Assembly (NCBI RefSeq): GCF_001007995.1
Contig: NZ_CP011389.1
Location: 2,394,501 to 2,458,500, forward strand
Length of the DNA stretch: 64,000 nt
Direction of reading: 5' to 3'
DNA from: Deinococcus soli (ex Cha et al. 2016)
GTDB lineage: Bacteria; Deinococcota; Deinococci; Deinococcales; Deinococcaceae
Positions 1-8,606 of this stretch are shown piece by piece. Each line of letters begins with the position of its first letter. Within the stretch, counting starts at the first letter, position 1. Position numbers and translations under genes: made by a program. A model generated the notes under the pieces. That model saw only the letters and a program-made list of their open reading frames with translations, made no database searches and was not told the origin of the DNA.

Positions 1-17
1 TTCGACTCACCGCAAGC

Positions 18-1484
18 TCAGGCGTTGTACGTCGTGCTGGCCGTGTCCCCACCGCGCCCGGTCCAGTTCGTGTGGAAGAACTCGCCGCGCGCCCGGTCCG
101 TGCGTTCGTAGGTGTGCGCCCCGAAGTAGTCCCGCTGCGCCTGGATGAGGTTCGCGGGCAGCACCGCCGAGCGGTACCCGTCGAAGTACGCCAGGGCGCT
201 GCTGAACGCCGGAACGGGCACGCCCCCGCGCACGGCGGCCGCCAGGGTGTCACGCCACGCGCCCTGCGCGCCCTGCACCGCGTCGCGGAAGTACGGCGCG
301 ACGAGCAGGTTGGCAAGGTCCGGCTGCGCGTCGTACGCCTCCTTGATGCGGTCCAGGAACGCCGCGCGGATGATGCACCCGCCGCGCCACATCTGCGCGA
401 TCCGCCCGTAGTCCAGCGTCCACCCGGCGTCCTGCGCGCTCAGGTGCAGCAGCTGGAAGCCCTGCGCGTACGCCGCGATCTTGCTGGCGTACAGCGCCTG
501 CCGGACGCCCTCCACGAACGCGCCTCTGTCAGCGGGCGTGGCAAACGTTGGGCCGCTCAGGACCGCGCTGGCCGCCACGCGCTCGGCCTTCAGGGCACTC
601 ATGGCCCGCGCGTACACCGCCTCGGTGATCGTCGCGGCGGGACTCCCGGCGTCCAGCGCCGCAACCGACGTCCACTTCCCCGTGCCCTTCTGCCCGGCGG
701 CGTCCAGGATCACGTCCACCAGGGGCTGCCCGGTCTCGTCGTCGGTCTTGCGCAGGATGTCGGCCGTGATCTCGATCAGGTAACTGTCCAGTTCGCCCTC
801 GTTCCAGCGGGCAAAGACCTCCCCGGCCTCGGGGGCGCTGAGGCCCGCAGCGCGCAGCAGCTGGTAGCTCTCGGCGATCATCTGCATGTCGGCGTACTCG
901 ATGCCGTTGTGCACCATCTTCACGAAGTGCCCCGCGCCGTCCGGCCCGACCCAGTCGCAGCAGGGCGTGCCGTCCGCCACGCGCGCCGCGATCCTCTGGA
1001 AGATGGGCTTCACGGCCTCCCAGGCCTGCTCGTTTCCGCCGGGCATGATGCTCGGGCCGGTCAGGGCGCCCTCCTCGCCGCCGGAGACGCCGGTGCCGAT
1101 GAACAGCAGCCCCCTCTCTGCCAGCTCGCGGGTGCGGCGCGTGGAGTCCGCCGGGTGGCTGTTCCCCCCGTCGATGATGATGTCCCCCTCGGACAGCAGC
1201 GGCGTCAGGTGCCCGATGAACTCGTCCACGGCGGCGCCCGCCTTGACCATCAGCATCACGCGGCGCGGCGGCTTGAGCAGCGCCACGAAGGCCGGCAGGC
1301 TGTCCGCGCCCAGGATGCGCTGGCCCCGGGCGCGGCCCCCGGTAAAGGCGGTGACCTTGCTGACCGTGCGGTTGAACGCCGCGACCGTGAAGCCCCGGCT
1401 GGCCATGTTGAGAATGAGGTTCTCGCCCATCACGGCCAGCCCGATCACGCCGATATCTGCCTGCGCCTGCACGTCCAGAGTCAT
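18..1484 (-). CDS. gnd: 6-phosphogluconate dehydrogenase, decarboxylating
   Basis: Catalyses NADP-dependent oxidative decarboxylation of 6-phosphogluconate to ribulose 5-phosphate in the cytosolic pentose phosphate pathway. The 488-residue protein starts MTLDVQAQADIGVIGLAVMG, a Rossmann GxxxMG nucleotide-binding start, and carries IIDGGNSHPADS, GVSGGEEGA and the substrate motif KMVHNGIEYADMQ with GQKGTGKWT, all hallmarks of Gnd. Length matches the family. The frame stays open far upstream, but the family start is the ATG at 1482-1484, which also has a TACACT hexamer 6 bases before it. It is divergent from the next gene, so the two share a 105-base promoter region. Confidence 0.97.
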   Translation of the reverse strand: MTLDVQAQADIGVIGLAVMGENLILNMASRGFTVAAFNRTVSKVTAFTGGRARGQRILGADSLPAFVALLKPPRRVMLMVKAGAAVDEFIGHLTPLLSEGDIIIDGGNSHPADSTRRTRELAERGLLFIGTGVSGGEEGALTGPSIMPGGNEQAWEAVKPIFQRIAARVADGTPCCDWVGPDGAGHFVKMVHNGIEYADMQMIAESYQLLRAAGLSAPEAGEVFARWNEGELDSYLIEITADILRKTDDETGQPLVDVILDAAGQKGTGKWTSVAALDAGSPAATITEAVYARAMSALKAERVAASAVLSGPTFATPADRGAFVEGVRQALYASKIAAYAQGFQLLHLSAQDAGWTLDYGRIAQMWRGGCIIRAAFLDRIKEAYDAQPDLANLLVAPYFRDAVQGAQGAWRDTLAAAVRGGVPVPAFSSALAYFDGYRSAVLPANLIQAQRDYFGAHTYERTDRARGEFFHTNWTGRGGDTASTTYNA

Positions 1485-1490
1485 GCTGGA

Positions 1491-1496
1491 AGTGTA
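1491..1496 (-). promoter_or_regulatory. leaderless-type -10 for gnd
   Basis: TACACT on the minus strand, 6 bases before the ATG, with no ribosome-binding site between. Confidence 0.6.
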
Positions 1497-1573
1497 CGGC
1501 GGACACAAAAGGGCTGCGGCGACGCATGTCCGCACAGCGGCCCGCCCCTCACCCTTCGGGCGGCGGGGTGCGC

Positions 1574-1579
1574 TAGCCT
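1574..1579 (+). promoter_or_regulatory. -10 hexamer for the glycosyl-hydrolase-like gene
   Basis: TAGCCT, 10 bases before the ATG at 1590; a short or absent leader is implied. Confidence 0.5.
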
Positions 1580-1589
1580 CCCGGCACCC

Positions 1590-3194
1590 ATGCCCCGCCC
1601 CCCGCTGCGCGCCCTGCTCCTGCCCCTCCTGCTGGGCGTTTCTGCTCCTGCCGCCGCCCAGAGCGTCGCCCCGGCACCTGCGGCCCCCGCCCCTGCACCC
1701 AGCGAGGCCCCCCAGTCCAGTGCGGCCCAGTCCAGTGCGGCGCAGCCCAGTCTGGTTCAGCCCGGTTCGGCGCTGCGCGGCCTGTGGATCGACGCCTTCG
1801 GCCCCGGCCTGAAAACGCCCGCGCAGGTGAAGCAGACCGTGCAGGACGCCGCGCGCCTGGGCGTGAACACCCTGTTCGTGCAGGCCATCCGCCGCGCCGA
1901 CTGCCTGTGCCGCAGGGCCAGCGTGCCCGCCGTCACGGACGCCGACCTGACCCCCGGCTTCGACCCGCTGGACGCCATCACGGCCCAGGCCCACGCGCGC
2001 GGCATGCGGGTCATCGCGTGGCTCAGCGTGACCGGCGTGGCGAACACCACCGTCCCCAACACCAGCCCCGACCATCTCATGCGCGCCCACGGGCCGGACG
2101 CGGGCCGCGCGTCCTGGCTGGCCCGCCGCCCCGACGGCAGCTGGCTCGAAGGCAAGGACGCCTGGCTGGACGCCGCCATTCCCGACGCCGCCGAGTACAT
2201 GACCCAGGCCGCCGTGAGCCTCGTGCGGCACTACCCCGTGGACGGCATCCAGCTCGACCGCATCCGCTACCCGGACGGCGGCGCGTGGGGCTACGACCCC
2301 AAGGTGCTCGCCCGCTACCGCGCCGAGACCGGACGCCCCGGCACGCCCGCGCCCACCGACCCCACGTGGCAGGCCTGGAAACGCGAGCAGATCACCAACC
2401 TCGTGCGGCGCATCGCGCTGGAGGTCAAGGCGGTGCGCCCGGACGCCTGGATCAGCGCCGCCACCATCACCTACAACGACGCGCCCGCCGACCTGGGCGG
2501 CTTCCGCAGGACCCGCACGTACACCGACGTGATGCAGGACTGGCCCACCTGGATGCAGACCGGACTGATCGACCTGAACGTCCTGATGAACTACAAGCGC
2601 GACGCCGCCTCGCCCCAGGGCGCGTGGTTCGACCGCTGGAACGCGTTCGCGCAGCAGGTCCAGACCCGCCCCGACGGGCAGCGCGTGGCGCTCGCGTCGG
2701 GCACCGCCATGTACCTCAACGCCCCGAAGGTCACCGCCGCGCAGGCCGCCCGCAGCGTCAGGGCGGGCCTCGGCTGGGTCGGGTACTCCTACCGCACCCC
2801 CACCGCCGACGTGTACGGCCAGCGGCAGGACACGCCCGCCGGACTGGGCGCCGTGCAGGCCGCCCTGACCGCCCCCGGTGGCGTCCTGAACACCCCGCGC
2901 CCCTGGACGGAATCACCCGTCACCACGCGCGGGCTGCTGGGGCGCATCACCGGCGCGGGCACGCCCGGCGGGCAGACCGTGCAGGTCCTGCGTGACGGCA
3001 AGCCCATCGCGCAGGCGCAGACCGACGCCCTCGGGTACTACGGCTTCGCCACCCTCACCCCCGGCGCGGTCGAGGTGCGCGTCAGCGGGCAGCGATGGCT
3101 CGACCGCGTGCCCGAACGGGGCGTGGTGCGCCTCCCGGACCTGCTCGTGCGGGCCGTGCAGATCATCCCCAGCCTGCCGCCCGCCAAACCCTGA
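1590..3194 (+). CDS. secreted glycosyl-hydrolase-like protein (GHL10/DUF187 type)
   Basis: The 534-residue protein begins with a signal peptide (MPRPPLRALLLPLLLGVSAPAAAQS, cleavage probably after AAA/AQ) and a low-complexity Q/S/A/P linker. A TIM-barrel region follows from about residue 60: ALRGLWIDAF, GVNTLFVQAI, HARGMRVIAWLSV, HYPVDGIQLDRIRYP. This is the pattern of the glycosyl-hydrolase-like 10 (DUF187) family, whose members act on envelope or extracellular polysaccharides; the substrate here is unknown. The C-terminal 90 residues look like a carboxypeptidase-regulatory or other beta-sandwich domain (GRITGAGTPGGQTVQVLRDG...YYGFATLTPG). The D-R-I-R-Y-P segment is the likely active-site strand. 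Confidence 0.85.
   Translation: MPRPPLRALLLPLLLGVSAPAAAQSVAPAPAAPAPAPSEAPQSSAAQSSAAQPSLVQPGSALRGLWIDAFGPGLKTPAQVKQTVQDAARLGVNTLFVQAIRRADCLCRRASVPAVTDADLTPGFDPLDAITAQAHARGMRVIAWLSVTGVANTTVPNTSPDHLMRAHGPDAGRASWLARRPDGSWLEGKDAWLDAAIPDAAEYMTQAAVSLVRHYPVDGIQLDRIRYPDGGAWGYDPKVLARYRAETGRPGTPAPTDPTWQAWKREQITNLVRRIALEVKAVRPDAWISAATITYNDAPADLGGFRRTRTYTDVMQDWPTWMQTGLIDLNVLMNYKRDAASPQGAWFDRWNAFAQQVQTRPDGQRVALASGTAMYLNAPKVTAAQAARSVRAGLGWVGYSYRTPTADVYGQRQDTPAGLGAVQAALTAPGGVLNTPRPWTESPVTTRGLLGRITGAGTPGGQTVQVLRDGKPIAQAQTDALGYYGFATLTPGAVEVRVSGQRWLDRVPERGVVRLPDLLVRAVQIIPSLPPAKP
1713..1772 (+). repeat. 15-bp tandem repeat inside a coding linker
   Basis: Four degenerate 15-base units (first unit cagtccagtgcggcc) encode QSSAA, QSSAA, QPSLV and QPGSA between the signal peptide and the catalytic barrel; such a linker can change length by slippage. 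Confidence 0.75.
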
Positions 3195-3267
3195 CGCCAG
3201 TGCGCCGCAGCCCACCTTCGGCTCCTGATGTCCGGGGCAGACGAACGGCCCGGCCCCCCGCGCCGGG

Positions 3268-3273
3268 TACACT
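3268..3273 (+). promoter_or_regulatory. leaderless-type -10 for the flavin reductase gene
   Basis: TACACT, 6 bases before the ATG at 3280. Confidence 0.6.
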
Positions 3274-3279
3274 CCCGGC

Positions 3280-3756
3280 ATGACCGACACCGGCCTCTCC
3301 CCGCAGGAATTCCGTCAGACGCTGGGCCGCTTCGCAAGCGGCGTGACCATCATCACCGCCAGGGGTGACGAGCGGCGCGGCATGACCGCCAGCGCCTTCG
3401 TGTCCGTCAGCCTCCAGCCGCCCCTGATCCTCGTCAGCGTCGACCAGCGTGCGCACATGCACGCCCTGCTCCTTCAGGACGACGTGACGCACTTCGGCGT
3501 GAACGTCCTGTCCGCCACGCAACGTCACCTCAGCGACCACTTCGCGGGCCGCCCCGGCCCCGAGGACCAGGTGCCGTGGTTCGAGCACGAGGGCCTGCCC
3601 CTGATCGGCGGCAGCGTCGCGCAGCTCGTGTGCCGCAAGGACCGCGTCATCGAGGCCGGGGACCACACGCTGTTCCTGGGTTTCGTGGAGTACAGCCGCT
3701 ACACCGACGACGACCCGCTCGTGTACTTCCGCGGCCAGTACCACGAACTGGGGTGA
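3280..3756 (+). CDS. flavin reductase family protein (FMN-binding)
   Basis: A 158-residue flavin-reductase-like domain protein. The segments FRQTLGRFASGVTIIT, GMTASAFVSVSLQPPLILVSVD and HFGVNVLSATQRHLSDHFAG are the standard FMN-binding core, and the C-terminal HTLFLGFVEY...DPLVYFRGQYH closes the fold. Members reduce FMN or FAD with NAD(P)H and often supply flavin to a two-component monooxygenase. No monooxygenase lies next to it here, so the partner is unknown. Confidence 0.93.
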   Translation: MTDTGLSPQEFRQTLGRFASGVTIITARGDERRGMTASAFVSVSLQPPLILVSVDQRAHMHALLLQDDVTHFGVNVLSATQRHLSDHFAGRPGPEDQVPWFEHEGLPLIGGSVAQLVCRKDRVIEAGDHTLFLGFVEYSRYTDDDPLVYFRGQYHELG

Positions 3757-3846
3757 GGAGCTGTGGGCTCTGAGCCATGAGCTGTGAGGAAGACATCTGA
3801 GGCTCCGGCAGCGGCGGATGCTGGCCCCACCGCTCATAATTCCCCT

Positions 3847-4119
3847 GTGCCTCCCTACGCGCTGCAACTGCTGATCGCGCTCGTGCTCGTCGGCGTCACC
3901 CGCCTCGTCGCGTACCCGCTGAATGTGGGGAGCGGCGTGGTGGACGCCCTGGACGCCGTGCTGATGATGCTGGCCCTCGTGAACCTGCGCCTCGCCTGGA
4001 CGGGCGCGAACGCCTCGGGCGGCGGGCGCGCCCCGGCCTGGTTCGTGATCGCGGGCCTCGTCACGGCGGGCCTGATCACCCTGGCGATGGTCGCGGCCCT
4101 CACGCCCCGCGCCTCCTGA
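3847..4119 (+). CDS. small membrane protein, unknown function
   Basis: About 90 residues with three hydrophobic segments (LQLLIALVLVGVTRLVAY; VVDALDAVLMMLALVNLRLAW; APAWFVIAGLVTAGLITLAMVAAL). I prefer the GTG at 3847: a CATAAT hexamer lies 6 bases before it, and the frame upstream to an alternative GTG at 3784 is hydrophilic and runs through a GAGCTGTG direct repeat. No family recognised. The TGA stop is also the first three bases of a degenerate copy of the stop-associated repeat. Confidence 0.6.
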   Translation: MPPYALQLLIALVLVGVTRLVAYPLNVGSGVVDALDAVLMMLALVNLRLAWTGANASGGGRAPAWFVIAGLVTAGLITLAMVAALTPRAS

Positions 4120-4270
4120 CATGGACGCCATCTGACAGCGATGTTCAGCTGCATTGATCCGCTTTCAGTCTCTGTCTTTCTCAGGTGCTCGCTCCGCGGT
4201 GCAACTCTGCGAGCCCACCCTGTTCAGAGGTACCGAGGCATACCCGCAAGACCTCTGAATTCTGCTGTGA
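4117..4270 (-). repeat. stop-associated structured repeat, degenerate copy G
   Basis: Begins TGACATGGACGCCATCTG at the stop codon of the preceding gene, matching 13 of 18 bases of the consensus end TGATACGGATTCCGTCTG. It also contains a GCTCGCTC...GCAnCTCTnCGAG block and a 9-bp inverted repeat TTCAGAGGT (4223-4231)/ACCTCTGAA (4251-4259) in the places where the better copies have their hairpins. Similar length (154 bp). Confidence 0.5.
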
Positions 4271-4312
4271 GACGCCTGCCGGGTTTGCGCGGGGCTCGCG
4301 CCGGGGCTGGGC

Positions 4313-4318
4313 TAGACT
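4313..4318 (+). promoter_or_regulatory. leaderless-type -10 for the metallophosphoesterase gene
   Basis: TAGACT, 7 bases before the ATG at 4326. Confidence 0.6.
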
Positions 4319-4325
4319 CCGGGGC

Positions 4326-5060
4326 ATGATTCGCCTCGCCATTCTCGCGGACCTGCACGCCAACCTGGCGGCCACCCTCGCGGTCCACGCAGACATTCAG
4401 CGGCGCGGCCTGACGGACATCTGGGTGCTGGGCGACCTGGTCGGCAAGGGACCACGCCCCCGTGAAGTGCTGGACTGGACGCAGGCGCACGCCACGCGCG
4501 TCATCCAGGGCAACTGGGACGCCCGCGTCGCCGGCGCCACGCACCGCCCGCAGGACCTCTGGCCGCGCAGCAAACTCAGCCCCGAAGGCCTCGCGTACCT
4601 CGGCGCCCTCCCGTACGGCATCGAGGAGCAGTTCGGCGGCGCGTGGTGGCGCTTCGTGCACGCCAGCAGCCGCGGGCTCTTCCACCGCCTGTACCCGCAC
4701 AGCAGCCTGCACGATCAGCTCGAGGCGTTCGCGCCCAACGCGCAGTTCGGCCTGAAGGCCCACGCGGACGCGCTGGTGTACGCCGACATGCACGAGGCCC
4801 TGATGCTGGACGTCGAGGGCCGCCCCCTGATCAACTGCGGCAGCGTCGGCAACCCGCTGGACTCCACGCTGCCGTGCTATCTGGTACTGGAATTCGACCC
4901 GCACGGTCCGTCTCACAGCGCCACGTACGTCCGCCTGACCTACGACCGTGACGAGGAGATCAGCGCCGCCGAGGCCAGCGGCATGCCGTTTACCCGCGAG
5001 TACGTCGCGGAACTCCTGACCGGCGCGTACCAGAAACGCCGCGCCCGCACCGGGGAGTAG
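4326..5060 (+). CDS. calcineurin-like metallophosphoesterase
   Basis: A 244-residue single-domain phosphoesterase of the YfcE/MJ0936 type. Metal-ligand motifs are in order: D-L-H (LADLHANL), GDxxG ([10 protein letters not shown]), GN-x-D (IQGNWDARV) and the late GNP segment (CGSVGNPLD). The usual late GHTH is replaced by YADMHEA, so metal binding may be altered at that site. Family members are Mn/Ni-dependent phosphodiesterases of uncertain physiological substrate. The frame is open upstream but the motif-bearing N-terminus [14 protein letters not shown] and the hexamer at 4313 fix the start. Confidence 0.88.
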   Translation: MIRLAILADLHANLAATLAVHADIQRRGLTDIWVLGDLVGKGPRPREVLDWTQAHATRVIQGNWDARVAGATHRPQDLWPRSKLSPEGLAYLGALPYGIEEQFGGAWWRFVHASSRGLFHRLYPHSSLHDQLEAFAPNAQFGLKAHADALVYADMHEALMLDVEGRPLINCGSVGNPLDSTLPCYLVLEFDPHGPSHSATYVRLTYDRDEEISAAEASGMPFTREYVAELLTGAYQKRRARTGE

Positions 5061-5155
5061 GAAGTAGGACACCACTGGACTGGCGGGCACCACCAGCGCT
5101 GTCTGGGGATGGGAAGGAACTGGACGGGTACCGCCGCGCCCTCCGGCTCAGCCCT

Positions 5156-5161
5156 TATCCT
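5156..5161 (+). promoter_or_regulatory. leaderless-type -10 for the PBP4-type gene
   Basis: TATCCT, 7 bases before the ATG at 5169. Confidence 0.55.
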
Positions 5162-5168
5162 GGGCCGC

Positions 5169-6554
5169 ATGCGCCGCGCCTTGCTGACTGCCGCCCTGCT
5201 GGGTCTGACCGGGGCGGCGCAGGTGGCCGCGCCCGCCGCGGGGGAGCCGGTGACGCTGCACCTGTCGCGTGAACCGGGCCTGAGCGCGGGGGTGCGCGCG
5301 GCCCTGCGGGCGCTGCCGGGGAATGTGGAGACGGTGGTGCTCGTGCAGGACCTGCGGACGCGGGCGGTGCTGGAGGCGCAGCAGCCCGACCGGGCGCTGA
5401 TTCCGGCGAGCACCACGAAGCTGGTGACGGCCGCCAGCGTGCTGAACGAGCGGGGCGGGGCGGGCGGCTGGTGGAGTGCCGAACTGACCGTTCCGGCGGC
5501 GCAGGTGGGCCGGGCGTCGGTCAAGGCGGTGACGCTGCGCGGCAGTGGCGACCCGACCCTGAGCGTGGCTGACGGCGCGTACAGCCTGCGGGCGCTGGCG
5601 CGGCAGGCGTACGCGCGGGGGCTGCGCGAGGTGGGCGAGGTGCGCGTGGACGACCTGGGCTTCGACTCGGCGGCGTGGGAGGTGCCGCTGGGCGTCCCCA
5701 TGACGGCGCTGCGGCTCGCGGAGTGGCATGATGATCCGCCCGTCTCGGCGCAGGCGGCGCGGGAACGGCTGGGCGCGGCGCTGACCGCGCAGCTGCGCGC
5801 AGCGGGCGTGCGCGTCACGCGGGAGGGGGTGGGGCGCGCCGCCCCGTGGCAGGCGTGGGTGCCGCCCGCCCGGACGGACGGGCAGGGGCGGGCGCTGCCG
5901 CCCGAGCCGGTCACGCCCGTGGCCGCCCGCCCGGAGCAGGGGATCGCCAGTGTGCGCAGCGCCTCGCCGTTCCAGGTGCTGGCGGCGACGCTGCGGCCCA
6001 GTGACAACCTGCGCGCCGAGGAACTGCTGGGCACGCTGGCGCACGGCGCGAACGGCACGCTGCGCGGGGCGCTGGCGCGGGAGCGTGCGTACCTGCGCCG
6101 CATCGGCGCGGACCTCAGCAGCGTGGAGCTGCATGACGGCAGCGGCCTGAGCCGCAAGAACCGCCTGAGTCCGCGTGTGCTGGTGGCCGTGCTGCGCGAG
6201 CAGTTCGACCTGCCCGCTCCGCTGCCCGGGAAGGCGGGCCTGCCCGGGGCGCTGTACCGCGCGCGCGGCAACGCGTTCGCCGAGGCCCTCCCGCAGGCCG
6301 GTACGGGTGAGAACGTCCCGGAGCACGACGGGCGCGGCGGAACGATGGCGCTGCGGCTGCGCGGCGCGGGCCTGGACGTGCGCGCCAAGACTGGCACGTT
6401 GCCCGGCGTGAGCGCCCTGGCCGGGTTTGTGACGGGCCGCAGCGGACACGTGCTGGCCTTCGCCGTGATCATGAACGGCCCGGAATCCAGTCCGATCCTG
6501 ACGCTGCGGGCCGTTCAGGACGACGTGGTGCGCGCGGTCGCCGCGGCCCACTGA
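5169..6554 (+). CDS. dacB: D-alanyl-D-alanine carboxypeptidase/endopeptidase (PBP4, peptidase S13)
   Basis: Removes the terminal D-Ala from peptidoglycan stem peptides and can cleave cross-links outside the membrane. The 461-residue protein has a signal peptide ([18 protein letters not shown]). The S13 triad is visible: SxxK as STTK with Ser81 and Lys84, SxN as SDN before LRAEELL, and KTGT near the C-terminus ([16 protein letters not shown]). The long insertion between SxxK and SxN is typical of PBP4. The start at 5169 puts the signal peptide first; an earlier in-frame ATG would bury it. Confidence 0.9.
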   Translation: MRRALLTAALLGLTGAAQVAAPAAGEPVTLHLSREPGLSAGVRAALRALPGNVETVVLVQDLRTRAVLEAQQPDRALIPASTTKLVTAASVLNERGGAGGWWSAELTVPAAQVGRASVKAVTLRGSGDPTLSVADGAYSLRALARQAYARGLREVGEVRVDDLGFDSAAWEVPLGVPMTALRLAEWHDDPPVSAQAARERLGAALTAQLRAAGVRVTREGVGRAAPWQAWVPPARTDGQGRALPPEPVTPVAARPEQGIASVRSASPFQVLAATLRPSDNLRAEELLGTLAHGANGTLRGALARERAYLRRIGADLSSVELHDGSGLSRKNRLSPRVLVAVLREQFDLPAPLPGKAGLPGALYRARGNAFAEALPQAGTGENVPEHDGRGGTMALRLRGAGLDVRAKTGTLPGVSALAGFVTGRSGHVLAFAVIMNGPESSPILTLRAVQDDVVRAVAAAH

Positions 6555-6638
6555 TCGACGGTCCGGCCCGCGGACCCACCCGCCGGAGGGGGCGCGCGCA
6601 GCGGGCCGCGCTTCATGCAGGACTTGAGCCCGATCCCC

Positions 6639-6644
6639 TACACT
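6639..6644 (+). promoter_or_regulatory. leaderless-type -10 for rdgB
   Basis: TACACT, 7 bases before the GTG at 6652. Confidence 0.6.
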
Positions 6645-6651
6645 GCGGGGC

Positions 6652-7269
6652 GTGACGACTGATGCGGGCATGAACGTGGTGGTGGCGACCAGCAACGCCG
6701 GGAAGGTCCGGGAGATCGAGGAGGCCCTGCAGGGCACCGGCTGGACCCTCAGCCCGCTGGGCGGCCTGATCCTGCCGGAGGAGACCGGCGCGACGTACGA
6801 GGAGAACGCGGCATTGAAGGCCTGCGCCGCCGCGCTGATGACCGGGCGGCCCGCGCTGGCCGACGACAGCGGCATTGAGGTCGAGGCGCTGGGCGGCGAG
6901 CCCGGCGTGTACTCCGCCCGTTACGGCAACCGCGACAACGACGTGGAACGCAACGTGTACCTGCTGGAAAAACTGCGCGGTCAGACCAACCGCCGCGCGA
7001 AGTTCGTGTCGGTCGTGATTCTGGCGTACCCGGACGGGCACCTCGAAACCTACCGGGGCGAGCTGCCCGGCACGCTCTTGGAAGGCCCGCGCGGCGCGAA
7101 CGGCTTCGGGTACGACCCGCTGTTCGTCCCGGACGGCGACACCCGCACCCTGGCCGAGCTGACCGTCGCGGAGAAACGCGCCATCAGCCACCGCGGCCGG
7201 GCACTGGCGGCCCTGCGTGACGCGCACCGCAGCGGGCTGCCCGAACGGGACATCACCCCGATCGTCTGA
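6652..7269 (+). CDS. rdgB: dITP/XTP pyrophosphatase (HAM1/RdgB)
   Basis: Hydrolyses non-canonical purine triphosphates (dITP, ITP, XTP) to monophosphates, keeping deaminated bases out of DNA and RNA. The 205-residue protein has VVATSNAGKVREIEEAL at the N-terminus, ETGATYEENAALKA, LADDSGIEVEALGGEPGVYSARYG, the substrate loop GANGFGYDPLFVP and the C-terminal KRAISHRGRAL; all catalytic motifs are present. GTG start at 6652; a Met six codons later (MNVVVATSN) is a possible alternative. Confidence 0.95.
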   Translation: MTTDAGMNVVVATSNAGKVREIEEALQGTGWTLSPLGGLILPEETGATYEENAALKACAAALMTGRPALADDSGIEVEALGGEPGVYSARYGNRDNDVERNVYLLEKLRGQTNRRAKFVSVVILAYPDGHLETYRGELPGTLLEGPRGANGFGYDPLFVPDGDTRTLAELTVAEKRAISHRGRALAALRDAHRSGLPERDITPIV

Positions 7270-7395
7270 TCCGGCCGTTCGGACCGGGGCCACCTCTGAC
7301 CGGGGTGGCCCCGCGTGTTCATGTTCCCCTGACGGCCCGTGCAGCCTTCCTTCACCCTGGGCGCTGCCTTCCAGTCGCGCCCCGCCCGCGTTCCG

Positions 7396-7401
7396 TACGG
7401 T
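7396..7401 (+). promoter_or_regulatory. leaderless-type -10 for the gene at 7409
   Basis: TACGGT, 7 bases before the ATG. Confidence 0.5.
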
Positions 7402-7408
7402 GAACGGC

Positions 7409-7948
7409 ATGAGTGCATACCGGAGCGTGCTGGCAGGACTGATCGGGGGGGCCGTGGGCACACTGGCCATGGGGCAGTACTGGACGCGCGTGGCGCCGCT
7501 GCTGCAAGGGGACGGCGGCGGCAATGGAGACAGCGAGCAGCCGAAGAAGGACGAGCATTCCATCTCGGTGATCGGGCAGCAGCACCAGCCGGGCGAGAGC
7601 AGCACCGCCGCCATCGGCCGGGTCGCGTACGAGAAGGCCGAGGGGCACGCGCCCGGCAGGCAGACCCGCGCGGCCCTCAGCGAGGCGGTGCACTGGGGCA
7701 TGGGCGTCGGCAGCGGCGCGCTGTACGGCGCCCTGGCGGGCCGGGGCAACCCCGTTAAGGGCGTGGCGTTCGGGGTGGGTCTCTGGGCACTGGTGGACGA
7801 GGGCATCGTGCCGCTGCTGGGTCTTCAGGACGGCCCGGCCGGCACGCCCGCCAAGGGCCACGCCAACCGCCTGGGCGCGCACCTGACGTACGGACTGGCG
7901 CTGGGCCTCACGGCGCTGCTCGTCGACGCCGCGCTGCCCGAGGACTGA
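7409..7948 (+). CDS. membrane protein, possibly DUF1440/YagU-like
   Basis: 179 residues. An N-terminal hydrophobic helix (VLAGLIGGAVGTLAMGQYW) is followed by a polar loop of about 70 residues, then three glycine-rich hydrophobic segments (WGMGVGSGALYGALAG; GVAFGVGLWALVDEGIVPLLG; LTYGLALGLTALLVDAAL). The overall plan of a periplasmic/cytosolic loop and GxGxG helices resembles the DUF1440 group, but I cannot confirm this. Convergent with sufE, sharing a hairpin. Confidence 0.65.
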   Translation: MSAYRSVLAGLIGGAVGTLAMGQYWTRVAPLLQGDGGGNGDSEQPKKDEHSISVIGQQHQPGESSTAAIGRVAYEKAEGHAPGRQTRAALSEAVHWGMGVGSGALYGALAGRGNPVKGVAFGVGLWALVDEGIVPLLGLQDGPAGTPAKGHANRLGAHLTYGLALGLTALLVDAALPED

Positions 7949-7970
7949 ACCGGGGCAGGTAACAGAGGAC

Positions 7971-8001
7971 GGGCCGCCTCCCGGGCAGGGGAGGGCGGCC
8001 C
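7971..8001. terminator. hairpin between convergent genes
   Basis: GGGCCGCCTCCC pairs with GGGAGGgCGGCCC (one bulge) around a 6-base loop, between the gene ending at 7948 and sufE. There is no strong T-tract on either side. Confidence 0.55.
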
Positions 8002-8021
8002 GCCTCACAGCGGGGCGGTGT

Positions 8022-8468
8022 TCAGGCCCTGGCGTGGTCGCGCACGTCGTTCTTCAGGCGCATCAGGATGGCGCCCATGCCGCGCAGGCGCATGGGGGTG
8101 ATCAGTTCAGTGAGGCCCATGTCCATGTAGAACTGGTCGGGGATGCTCAGGATCTCCTCGGGCTGCGCGCCGTCGAGCGCCTCGTGCAGGATGCCCGCGT
8201 AGCCGCGCACGGTGGGGGCCTCCTCGGGGACCTTGAAGTACAGGTGCATGCCGCCCTGCTCGTCCTGCTCGGTGACCAGGAAAAAGGGGCTGGTGCACTC
8301 GGGCACCGGCTGGAGGAACTCGGGGTGCTCGAGGTACTTCTCGGGCAGCCCGGGGAGTTTCTTGCTGTATTCCAGCAGGGCCTGGAGGCGCAGGGGTTTG
8401 GGGGCGCTGCGGAACATCGTGACGATGGTCTGGAGTTTGTCCGGCAGGGCGGGCGCGGCGTCGGTCAT
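8022..8468 (-). CDS. sufE: SufE-family cysteine desulfuration protein
   Basis: Accepts persulfide sulfur from the cysteine desulfurase SufS and passes it to the Suf scaffold for Fe-S cluster assembly. The 148-residue protein has the SufE plan: LQTIVTMFRS...RLQALLEYSKKLP, the acceptor cysteine in VPECTSPFFL, and GYAGILHEALDGAQPEEILSIP. The suf operon itself is not in the window. It faces a rhodanese-type sulfurtransferase across a divergent promoter region, so two sulfur-transfer genes share control sequence. Confidence 0.93.
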   Translation of the reverse strand: MTDAAPALPDKLQTIVTMFRSAPKPLRLQALLEYSKKLPGLPEKYLEHPEFLQPVPECTSPFFLVTEQDEQGGMHLYFKVPEEAPTVRGYAGILHEALDGAQPEEILSIPDQFYMDMGLTELITPMRLRGMGAILMRLKNDVRDHARA

Positions 8469-8474
8469 GCGCGG

Positions 8475-8480
8475 AGTGTA
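8475..8480 (-). promoter_or_regulatory. leaderless-type -10 for sufE
   Basis: TACACT on the minus strand, 6 bases before the ATG at 8468. Confidence 0.6.
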
Positions 8481-8528
8481 GCGCCGCCCCCGGGGCGGGA
8501 TTGGGTGGGCCTGTCCAGTTGACCTCTT

Positions 8529-8558
8529 TTGTCAATAAGTTAGGGATCAGGGTACAAT
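8529..8558 (+). promoter_or_regulatory. promoter of the sulfurtransferase gene
   Basis: TTGTCA (8529-8534), an 18-base spacer and TACAAT (8553-8558): a near-consensus sigma-70-type promoter. The mRNA leader is about 40 bases with a strong AGGAGG site (8592-8597) before the ATG at 8607, in contrast to the leaderless neighbours. Confidence 0.7.
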
Positions 8559-8606
8559 CCTGGGGCACTCGGCAGTTCCACCCCCACTCACAGGAGGCAC
8601 CACACC

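Noticed and set aside
72..1589. Plus-strand open frame leading into the glycosyl-hydrolase-like gene
   Set aside because: It overlaps gnd antisense and would bury the signal peptide that starts at 1590.
3758..3788. GAGCTGTGGG/GAGCTGTGAG direct repeat with an in-frame GTG as start of the small membrane protein
   Set aside because: The downstream GTG at 3847 has a properly placed -10-like hexamer and begins just before the first membrane helix.
5148..6875. 575-codon antisense frame across the PBP4-type gene and rdgB
   Set aside because: Spans two well-supported genes and has no motif.
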